A stretch of DNA of 37,374 nt, from positions 1 through 37,374 of the forward strand of contig JABFSN010000057.1 of NCBI GenBank assembly GCA_013140575.1, read 5' to 3'. Shown here in pieces: positions 15,452 to 22,235 of the stretch. How positions within the stretch are numbered: position 1 is the first letter of the stretch; each line of letters starts with the position of its first letter. Source of the DNA: Phycisphaerales bacterium. Its GTDB lineage: Bacteria; Planctomycetota; Phycisphaerae; UBA1845. Both the position numbers and the translations under genes were made by a program. The notes under the pieces are model-generated. The model searched no databases. It was not told the DNA's origin and saw only the letters and a list, made by a program, of their open reading frames with translations.

Positions 15452-15541
15452 ATGGGGATGATGGGTGGTTGGATGATGGCCTTCTTTGCCATGTGGATGA
15501 TGTTCTTCGGCAACTTCTGGACGATTCCAGTCGCCGTATGA
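15452..15541 (+). CDS. Met-rich single-span membrane microprotein (29 aa)
   Basis: A 29-codon frame with a good ribosome site (AAGGAG, seven-base spacing). The product begins MGMMGGWMMAFFAMWMMFFG and continues N-F-W-T-I-P-V-A-V. Eight of 29 residues are Met and most of the rest are Phe, Trp, Gly and Ala, so it should form one membrane helix lined with methionine thioethers. It lies about 190 nt after the Met/His-rich lipoprotein in a copper-type cluster. Met pairs in membranes are typical Cu+ ligands. I know no named family for it. A chance frame is possible, but the ribosome site, hydrophobicity and composition argue for a real small gene. Confidence 0.6.
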   Translation: MGMMGGWMMAFFAMWMMFFGNFWTIPVAV

Positions 15542-15730
15542 ATCATTAGTCCCGAAAGTCCCGATTCTGCCGCGCGTCCATCCGAATGGACTCCGCAGGG
15601 TGAACGCCGGCGAGCCGCGATTGCGAACGCATCGGGATACGGCGCGGGTTAGAAAACGGTGCACGATGGTGTCAGAGCGGATTCCCCGACCGGGGTTTCA
15701 TGACCCCCGGCACAAGACCGCGGGCATTAA

Positions 15731-15749
15731 ACCACGCCGGCGGCGTGGT
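15731..15749. terminator. Perfect hairpin between convergent genes
   Basis: ACCACGCC-GGC-GGCGTGGT, an eight-base perfect stem touching the stop of the minus-strand coiled-coil gene. On the minus strand it is followed by TTTAAT, so it probably ends that transcript. A second, bulged hairpin (CCGGGGT/ACCCCCGG) lies at 15690-15710 and could serve the plus strand. Confidence 0.5.
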
Positions 15750-16654
15750 CATTTCGGTGGTTGATTGTTCGAGGCTTTGATTCGCCGGTCGAGCGTCTCA
15801 AGTTTCTCTTCGAGAACGTTGAGGGCTTCGCGGACGAGGTTTTCCACGGGGACGGTGGCCGAGTAGTCAGCGGAGGCGGCCCAGCCCTGCGTGGTCTGGT
15901 CGGACTGGGCGGCGAGCTCGACGCCGAGGCGGGCGATTTGATCGTCGATGTACGAGTCGTCGCGGGCCTCTATTTCCAACATGCGGCGGACGAGTTGATC
16001 GAGACCCTCCTGGACGCGGGCGACGTGCGGCCGCGTGGTCTGCGATTGAACGGCGTTGAACGCCGACGCGAGGATCGCGGGCCCGTGGATCGTTTTCCGG
16101 CGCACCCGATTGAACGACTTGCGGGCCGAGTCGATGCGTTGCAACGCGGTCTTGGCGGCGTCTACGGCGGCCTGCACGCGGCGGCGATTGTCCTGGGGCG
16201 ATGCGTCCGACGCCGGCGCGGTTGGCGACGCCAATGCCTGCGCGGTGGAGGCGGCCAACGGCGCGTCGGGTGGCGCCGTCGTAAGTTCAGGCGGCGGTGC
16301 GACGCTTGCGAAGGCCTTCAGCCGGTGTTCGATTTCGTCAAGCTGTTTCGAGACGCCGTCGAAGGTCCTGGCAATGTCGCGGTGTTCTTTTTCATGGTCC
16401 CATCGTTGCGATTTCAATTGCTCGATGCGTTCGTGCTTGGACCCGGTCAGTGATTGCAAAATGCCGGCCAGCGAGGTTCCTTCCAGACGGCGCAACTGCC
16501 GGTCGATGTCGTCCATCGCGTTTTCGAGAAACTGGGCGCGCTCCGCGTCGGTCTTGACCGACTCCTGCAATTGCGTTTGCCGGGTCAACAGGGCAGCGCG
16601 GTCATCGCGCGGCGCGGCGGGTTGCGAAAGACCCCGGTACGACGGCTGAATCAT
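15749..16654 (-). CDS. Coiled-coil protein of unknown function
   Basis: A 301-residue protein from the ATG at 16654, chosen for the ACGGAG site seven bases upstream; the frame open to 16873 gives an arginine-rich, non-protein-like extension. Two heptad-rich helical regions (about 25-130 and 160-300) are separated by a Pro/Ala/Thr linker (about 133-160). There is no signal peptide or membrane segment, and high Glu, Lys, Arg and Gln content suggests a soluble elongated dimer. No catalytic motif is visible and I do not recognise the family. It stands alone, convergent with the microprotein gene and divergent from the FAH-family gene. Confidence 0.7.
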   Translation of the reverse strand: MIQPSYRGLSQPAAPRDDRAALLTRQTQLQESVKTDAERAQFLENAMDDIDRQLRRLEGTSLAGILQSLTGSKHERIEQLKSQRWDHEKEHRDIARTFDGVSKQLDEIEHRLKAFASVAPPPELTTAPPDAPLAASTAQALASPTAPASDASPQDNRRRVQAAVDAAKTALQRIDSARKSFNRVRRKTIHGPAILASAFNAVQSQTTRPHVARVQEGLDQLVRRMLEIEARDDSYIDDQIARLGVELAAQSDQTTQGWAASADYSATVPVENLVREALNVLEEKLETLDRRIKASNNQPPK

Positions 16655-17109
16655 GGCGGTTCTCCGTTGGTGCGAACGTACGGGTTCTGCATCGTCGCGG
16701 GGAGGAGCCGGCTTTACCAAGGCAGCCCGTACGACCGAACGTAGAAAGCGAATCGCGGACGCATCGCCGATCCCTGCCCGGTTATCGGAAGTCATCCGCG
16801 GATACGCGTGGAATGCAGAGGACGCGCCGGGGTGGATTCCGGCGGAATGGAGTGCGAGACCGGATTCTCGCACGGGCGGTTTCGGGGCAGGTCGCTCTCA
16901 TATTCGTCGCGTGCTGTGTACGAGCAAGGGTCCTCGCCCGAACAGGACTCGATTCCTCCACTGCCAAAGCAGCGTGCCACCCAGCGCGGCGGGCACCCGA
17001 TCGTTACGATGGTTGCGGAACCGGCGGCCAATTGGCGGATGGGCAATCCCTGGATTATCATGGGCACGACGGATCCGACGGGTTTGAGTATTGAAGGGAG
17101 GCCGGTGGG
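16655..17109. other. Divergent intergenic region, 455 bp
   Basis: Between the coiled-coil gene and the FAH-family gene. Short open frames on both strands here are arginine-rich and lack ribosome sites or family motifs, so I call none of them a gene. The only signal I can point to is AAGGGAGG at about 17093-17100, serving the FAH gene. Promoters for both genes should lie here but none is clear. Confidence 0.5.
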
Positions 17110-18003
17110 GTGAAGTTTTGTGCGGTGGAGTTAACGGGTCGCGGGCCGTGTTTGTGCGTGGTTCGCGGCGGGACGCTGTTTCCGCTGGATGCGCCGGTCA
17201 GTCTGCGCGGGGCGCTCGAGCGCTACGGCCCCGACGGTCTGAAATCGCTGGGCGATAAGACGAAGGGCGGCGGCGTGGCTGTCGGCGACGTTCTACGCTG
17301 GCTGCCGCCGGTCAGCGATCCGCGCACGTTCCGCGATTTCTACGCGTTCGAGCAACACGTCAAGACCTGCCGCGAGAAGCGCGGGCAACCCATGCTGCAG
17401 GAATGGTACGAAATCGCGATTTTCTATTTTTCCAACCCGTGTTCGTTGAAGGGGCACATGGAGCCGGTGAAGAAACCGGCCGACACCAGCGAACTGGATT
17501 ACGAACTGGAGATCGGCTGCATCATCGGCCAAGCGGTGACCGACGTGTCCGGCGCGGCGGCCGAGGCGGCGATATTCGGATACCTGATCGTCAACGACCT
17601 GTCCGCCCGCGATCTGCAACGTCACGAAATGAAGTGCATGTTGGGACCGGCCAAGGGCAAGGATTTCGCGACGGCCATCGGACCCTACGTGGTCACGCCG
17701 GACGAATTGGCCGACGTTAAGGTCGGCCCGGGTCGGTACAACCTGAACATGCTGGCCCGCAAGAACGGCAGGGAGCTTTCCCGCGGGAACATGCAGGGGT
17801 TGACGCACGATTTCACCAGGATGATCGAACGGGCGTCGCGCGAGGTGACGCTCCATCCCGGCGATCTCATCGGCAGCGGCACCGTGGGCACGGGCTGCAT
17901 ACTCGAATTGGGACCGGAAACGACCGGCGGATGGCTGAAACCGGGCGACACCATCGAGCTGGAGATCGACCGGCTGGGCGTGCTGACCACGCCGATTCGC
18001 TGA
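17110..18003 (+). CDS. Fumarylacetoacetate hydrolase family protein
   Basis: A 297-residue cytoplasmic enzyme of the FAH superfamily, which hydrolyses or decarboxylates C-C bonds of diketo and oxo acids with a divalent metal. The GTG at 17110 is preceded by AAGGGAGG. The family core runs from D-P-R-T-F-R-D-F-Y-A-F-E-Q-H-V through L-D-Y-E-L-E-I-G-C-I-I-G (metal-binding Glu residues), then I-F-G-Y-L-I-V-N-D-L-S-A-R-D-L-Q, G-P-A-K-G-K-D-F-A-T-A-I-G-P and H-P-G-D-L-I-G-S-G-T-V-G-T-G-C. The DLSARDLQ and KGKDF motifs are typical of 2-keto-acid hydrolase/isomerase and 5-carboxymethyl-2-hydroxymuconate-like members. The exact substrate cannot be told. It appears to be a single-gene unit. Confidence 0.92.
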   Translation: MKFCAVELTGRGPCLCVVRGGTLFPLDAPVSLRGALERYGPDGLKSLGDKTKGGGVAVGDVLRWLPPVSDPRTFRDFYAFEQHVKTCREKRGQPMLQEWYEIAIFYFSNPCSLKGHMEPVKKPADTSELDYELEIGCIIGQAVTDVSGAAAEAAIFGYLIVNDLSARDLQRHEMKCMLGPAKGKDFATAIGPYVVTPDELADVKVGPGRYNLNMLARKNGRELSRGNMQGLTHDFTRMIERASREVTLHPGDLIGSGTVGTGCILELGPETTGGWLKPGDTIELEIDRLGVLTTPIR

Positions 18004-18321
18004 TTGAACGCGGGGGATCGAACCAATTCGTCGAAACTACGGCCCACGGGAATTTGGAAATCGTTGTAACGTACGCCGCGGCGTCCCTACGGCCCGTAAC
18101 GCGCCGGCGTTCGTTGAACGTCAAGAAACGTCCAAGTCACGGCAGATCTGACGCACCAGGATATCGCTGTGCTGGTTGTGCCGGGGAATTGCCGCCGGCC
18201 GGCCGTTGGCCGGATTGCGCCCGCCACTCGGATGCGGGCGTGACGCGCGTCGGAGCGAGAGGTCGGCAACTCGTTTCAACGCCTGCGGTCCGGGTTGAGT
18301 GCCGGGTCGGGGTGTGGGTTC
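18004..18321. other. Convergent intergenic region, 318 bp, with a hicA-like remnant
   Basis: Between the FAH gene and the kinase gene. It contains the possible hicA remnant described separately and a perfect CCGGCC-GTT-GGCCGG hairpin at 18199-18213, which lies inside that remnant. No clear T-tract terminator is seen for either flanking gene. Confidence 0.5.
18121..18282 (-). pseudogene. Possible HicA-toxin C-terminal remnant
   Basis: A minus-strand frame of 53 codons ends at the TGA at 18121. Its last part reads R-P-H-P-S-G-G-R, about eight residues, A-A-I-P-R-H-N-Q-H-S-D-I-L-V-R-Q-I-C-R-D-L-D-V-S. This resembles the end of HicA-like mRNA interferases: H-P-x-G-R, then V/I-P-x-H, then a helix ending in a short I-x-x-D/Q-L segment. 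The catalytic G-S-H motif is not seen upstream, where the frame degenerates to arginine-rich sequence. It could be a truncated toxin gene, a tiny TTG-started gene (18279), or chance similarity. Confidence 0.35.
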
Positions 18322-21270
18322 TCAGCCGGCGTGAAGGGCGTCCAACTGTGTCCGGTATTCGGCGGCGAGTTCGGCGTGCCCGGAGCGTTCATAGAGGGTG
18401 ACGAAACGCTCGAGGGTCTGGCGGATGAGTTTGTGGCCGCCGTCCAGCCGGCGTTGGAAGACTGCGAGTGAATCGGAAAGCAGAGATTCGGCGTCGGAGA
18501 AACGCCGCAGGCCGATGAGGGGTTCGGCGAGGGCGCAGCGGGCCTCGGCCACCAGCCAATGATCGTCGGAGAAGGCGGAGAGTCGCGACTGGAGCGCGGC
18601 GTCGAGTTCGGCGCGGGCCTGCGCGTGCAGGCCTTGGCGGGCGAACAGGACGCCCAGGACCATTTGGGATTCGGCGATGTCGGGGTGTCCGGCGGGGAGG
18701 CTGGCGCGGCGAATGTCGAGGGCGCGGCGGATGAGCGGCTCGGCGGCGGGCAGGTCGCCCTTGAGCAGATGGAGCCGTGCGAGGTTGTTCAAGACGTTGC
18801 CGGAATTGAGGTGCCGCGGGCCGAAGTACCGTTCGGTCATTTCGAGAGAGCGCTCGAAGAGGGAAACGGCTTCGTCGAATTGCTCCCGGTCGCGGAGAAC
18901 GACGGCCAGGCTGTTTAACGGGCCGGCAACGAAGGGATGGTTGTCGCCCAGGAGGGAGCGGGTCTTGTCGAGGATTTCACGGAAGCTGGTTTCGGCGGCT
19001 TCGTAATCGCCCCTGGCCCAGCGCATTCCGGCGACGCCGCTTAAACCGTCGACGACGCGCATGCAATCGATGAGGAAGTAATCGCGCTTGATGTCGAGGG
19101 ACTCGTGGAACAGGGCTTCGGCTTCGTCGATGTAACCGAGATCAAAGCGACGATGGGCGATGTTGTACAATTCCACGGCGACGACGGGATGACGATCGCC
19201 CAGGTGGCGTCGGCTGATGTCCAGGGCTTCGCGAAAGATCGTCTCGGCGGCGGCGTATTCCCCGCGGGCGCTCATGGTCCAGCCGAGGAGATCGAGGGTG
19301 CGAATGACCTCGAGCGGCCGCTCGGGCTGATGGGGACGGAGAATGCCGAGGGCCTGTCGGGCGAGGACGGCGGCGGATTCGAAATCGCCGGAGAAATACT
19401 CGGCTTCGGCCAGTTGGAGCAGCGACGCGGCCACGGCGGGATGGCGGTCACCAAGCAGCGAACGAAGTTTGATCAGCGCCGTCCGCGTCAAGGCGGCCGC
19501 GCCGTCGGTGTCGCCCTGTCCGCGGAGGGCGCCGGCCAGGTCGACCTCGGCGGTGGCCACGTCGACATGGTCTTCGCCGTGAAGCCCGCGGCGAATGTCG
19601 AGCGCCCGGCGAAAGTGATCGGTCGCAAGATCGAATTGATAGGTGGCGACACCCAGCCGGCCGAGAGCCCGATGGGCGTCGGCGGCGGCGGGATGGGCGT
19701 CGCCCCAGAGTTGCAGACGTGTTCTCATCGCGGCGTTCAGTTGCTCTTCCGCCTCGGCGAACAAACCCAGCGTCATGTAGGTTTCCCCGAGCGTGCTGCG
19801 CAACTCGGCTTGAATCTCGGGGTAAAGCGTCAGGTCGGATTCGACGCGGAGCACGGCTTCGTCGAGCATCTGGCGAACCGTCACATTGCCGCGCAACGTC
19901 GCGTAGGGTTCCATCGACGAGAACATCGAACGCAGATAATGCGTGACCCGTTTCGCTTTTTCGGCTTCCCGGAGGTGGTGGTCGGCCTGCACGCGAGCAT
20001 CGTCGCGGGCGGACTGCATGTCGACGAGATGGGCGCCGGCGAGCCGTTCGGCGCCGCGAGCGCGGGCGTAGAGGGCGCCCATGGCGCCGGCGAATCCCAG
20101 CACGAGCAGGAAGATCGACGCGACCAGCGCAAAGACCATGCGATGGCGGGAAACGAGCTTGCGGAGATGGTACGCGGCGCTGGGCGGGCGGGCCTGAATG
20201 GGTTGATTGACCAGGAAACGATCGACGTCTTCCGCAAGGGCCAGGGCGCTTTGATAGCGGCGGTCGGGCTCGCGTTCGAGCGATTTGAGGATGATGGTTT
20301 CGACGTCGGATGCGATCGCGGGCACGAGCTCGCGCGGGCGGCGCGGTGACTGCGTGCATATGGCGTCGGCGAGCTGCTGCCAGGTGCGCGATTCGGGTTC
20401 GTGAGGCAGTCGGTTGGTGGTTAACTGGTAGATGAGGACGCCGAGGGCGAACACATCGCTGCGGACGTCGACGTCGTCGAAGCGACCGCGGACTTGCTCC
20501 GGGCTCATGTAGGGCAGCGTGCCTTCGAATTTTCCGTTTCGGGAATGAGCGCTGGCGGCGGCGCCATCGCCGTCGCAAATTCGCGCGAGACCGAAGTCGA
20601 GGATTTTGGGGTGTCCGTCGGGTGCGATGAGGATGTTGGCGGGTTTGATGTCCAGGTGAATCACCCCGCGCTGGTGGGCGTAGTGAATCGCCGCGCACAG
20701 ACCGTGGAAGAGGACGAGCCTGGGCCGTTCACCGAGCTTCTGCACGCGGACGTATTCCAGGAGCGGAAGACCCCGGACGAACTCCATGGCGAAGAAGTGC
20801 TCGCCGTCTTCGGTGATTCCCGAATGATGAATGGCGGCGATGGCCGGGTGTTGCAGGCGGGCGAGGGCGCGGGCTTCGCGCTGGAAGGATTTGAGTTCGG
20901 AAGGGTCGGCGCCATCGGCTCCGCGAATTATTTTCAGGGCAACGATACGCCGGGGATGGAGTTGCTCGGCCTCGAAGACCACGCCCATTCCGCCGCGTCC
21001 GATGCGGCGGATGATGCGAAAACCGGCGATGGAACGGGGCGGTCGTTCGCGGACGCCGTCGTCGTCGGCGCCGCGGGCGTAGAGCGTCTTGAGCGGGGCG
21101 AGCATGCGCAGGTTTTCGCCGATCTGGGTGAGGCTGTCGCGGCATCGCGGGCAGCCGGACAGGTGGGCCTCGATGGAACGTCGCGCCGGCTCCTCGACGG
21201 CGTCGTCGAGAAATCGTTCGAGCGTCATCAGATCGGCGCAGGCCGACGCATCAGCGCGCGGCGAATACAC
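18322..21270 (-). CDS. Ser/Thr protein kinase with anti-sigma zinc finger and TPR array
   Basis: A 982-residue membrane kinase. The GTG at 21270 is preferred: it has GGAG seven bases upstream, overlaps the sigma stop by 20 nt, and includes Cys11. With His36, Cys40 and Cys43 (H-x3-C-x2-C) this forms an anti-sigma-type zinc finger; starting at the ATG at 21228 would lose Cys11. The kinase domain follows: glycine loop I-G-R-G-G-M-G (about 89-96), Lys113 in VALK, catalytic loop H-L-D-I-K-P-A-N (205-212), DFG (225-227) and S-P-E (256-258). The usual HRD is HLD, so it is a non-RD kinase, but Asp207, Lys209 and Asn212 remain. One membrane helix is at about 377-401. The rest is about ten tetratricopeptide repeats. 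It probably binds or phosphorylates the co-encoded sigma factor. Confidence 0.93.
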   Translation of the reverse strand: MYSPRADASACADLMTLERFLDDAVEEPARRSIEAHLSGCPRCRDSLTQIGENLRMLAPLKTLYARGADDDGVRERPPRSIAGFRIIRRIGRGGMGVVFEAEQLHPRRIVALKIIRGADGADPSELKSFQREARALARLQHPAIAAIHHSGITEDGEHFFAMEFVRGLPLLEYVRVQKLGERPRLVLFHGLCAAIHYAHQRGVIHLDIKPANILIAPDGHPKILDFGLARICDGDGAAASAHSRNGKFEGTLPYMSPEQVRGRFDDVDVRSDVFALGVLIYQLTTNRLPHEPESRTWQQLADAICTQSPRRPRELVPAIASDVETIILKSLEREPDRRYQSALALAEDVDRFLVNQPIQARPPSAAYHLRKLVSRHRMVFALVASIFLLVLGFAGAMGALYARARGAERLAGAHLVDMQSARDDARVQADHHLREAEKAKRVTHYLRSMFSSMEPYATLRGNVTVRQMLDEAVLRVESDLTLYPEIQAELRSTLGETYMTLGLFAEAEEQLNAAMRTRLQLWGDAHPAAADAHRALGRLGVATYQFDLATDHFRRALDIRRGLHGEDHVDVATAEVDLAGALRGQGDTDGAAALTRTALIKLRSLLGDRHPAVAASLLQLAEAEYFSGDFESAAVLARQALGILRPHQPERPLEVIRTLDLLGWTMSARGEYAAAETIFREALDISRRHLGDRHPVVAVELYNIAHRRFDLGYIDEAEALFHESLDIKRDYFLIDCMRVVDGLSGVAGMRWARGDYEAAETSFREILDKTRSLLGDNHPFVAGPLNSLAVVLRDREQFDEAVSLFERSLEMTERYFGPRHLNSGNVLNNLARLHLLKGDLPAAEPLIRRALDIRRASLPAGHPDIAESQMVLGVLFARQGLHAQARAELDAALQSRLSAFSDDHWLVAEARCALAEPLIGLRRFSDAESLLSDSLAVFQRRLDGGHKLIRQTLERFVTLYERSGHAELAAEYRTQLDALHAG

Positions 21271-21862
21271 ATTTGTACTCCAGACGACCGGCTTCGCGAA
21301 CGCGGCGCAGTACGCGGTGTTTGGCGTTGTAGACGGCCTTGACGGAAATGCCCAGTTCGGCCGCGACGTCGGCGGCGGCGCATCCGTCGCGGACGACGCG
21401 TTCAAACGCGCGGAACGCGACCGGCTCGGTCTCGCGGCGGATGCGTTCGAAACACTGGCGGAGCAACGTCAGCTTCCATTCGCGTTCCCAATCGTCGGCG
21501 GCTCGTCTGTCCGGGACCAGCGACTCGGCCGCGGCGTCGGCCGACCATTGGGGTTCGCGTCGGGCGATTTTCCGGCGGGCGTGCAGGACCTCGTGGAAGG
21601 CGATTCCGAAGAGCCATTTGCTCAATCGACCTTTTGATCGCTCGTACTGCCCCCCGCGAAATTTGGTGGCGAAGCGCAGCAGCGTCTCCTGGGCGACGTC
21701 GTCGGCGTCGGATCGGGCCAAGCCCATACGGCAGGCGAAGAGCACGATGGGGCGGCGCATGACCGCGGCGAAGTGGTCCCACGTTTGCCGGTTGCCGAAA
21801 TCGTGCAGCCGATCGAGAACCGTCGACGTGGTCACCCAATCGGTCGCATTGGTCGCGTTCAT
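21251..21862 (-). CDS. ECF-type sigma factor linked to a Ser/Thr kinase
   Basis: A 203-residue sigma-70 family protein of the ECF type common in Planctomycetota. Region 2 shows R-P-I-V-L-F-A-C-R-M-G-L-A-R-S-D-A-D-D-V-A-Q-E-T-L-L-R-F and L-S-K-W-L-F-G-I-A-F-H-E-V. Region 4 shows V-V-R-D-G-C-A-A-A-D-V-A-A-E-L-G-I-S-V-K-A-V-Y-N-A-K-H-R-V-L-R-R. The ATG at 21862 has GGAGG eight bases upstream and is preferred to one at 21895. Its last 20 nt overlap the kinase gene, so the two are translationally coupled. Its targets are unknown. The giant secreted-protein gene starts divergently about 370 bp away and is a candidate. Confidence 0.9.
   Translation of the reverse strand: MNATNATDWVTTSTVLDRLHDFGNRQTWDHFAAVMRRPIVLFACRMGLARSDADDVAQETLLRFATKFRGGQYERSKGRLSKWLFGIAFHEVLHARRKIARREPQWSADAAAESLVPDRRAADDWEREWKLTLLRQCFERIRRETEPVAFRAFERVVRDGCAAADVAAELGISVKAVYNAKHRVLRRVREAGRLEYKCVFAAR
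21278..21281 (-). promoter_or_regulatory. Ribosome binding site inside the sigma gene, for the kinase
   Basis: GGAG seven bases before the GTG at 21270, within the last codons of the sigma gene. It supports the overlapping kinase start that preserves the full zinc finger. Confidence 0.5.
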
Positions 21863-22235
21863 CGGACTCGCCTCCGGCAGCCTGGCGTTCGACACGCCCC
21901 GGAATTCTAACCGATCGCCGGGCGCATCCGCAATTTTTCTTGAGAAATTCCGCGGTCACCGCGCCGACTATCCATAGCCGGAGTTCTTCCTTCCGAAGGG
22001 CGCCTCCGCGAGGGCGCACGCCGCGAACATGCGGCGGGCGACGGAACTGAAGCGAGCTTGGAAATTTGATTACGCCGACGGTGCGCGCCGGGCGACGATC
22101 ATTGATCCGCTCGTCGATCCGCGCGGACAAGTCCAAGTTGGGATGGCGAACATGCAGCGTTTCGACGGTAACTCCGTTCCTCGTTCCTCGGTCACGGGCG
22201 GCCCACCGCCGTTTCCTTCTCGCCGATCCCAGGGG
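21863..22235. other. Divergent intergenic region before the first giant secreted-protein gene
   Basis: About 370 bp. The reading frame of the giant protein is open from 22029, so part of this stretch could be coding if an earlier ATG (22029, 22143 or 22152) is used. That sequence is arginine-rich and does not look like a signal peptide. I see no clear promoter, terminator or repeat. Confidence 0.4.

Noticed and set aside
19105-20349. 414-codon plus-strand frame opposite the kinase TPR region
   Set aside because: Gly-rich mirror of TPR codons; no family motif or ribosome site.
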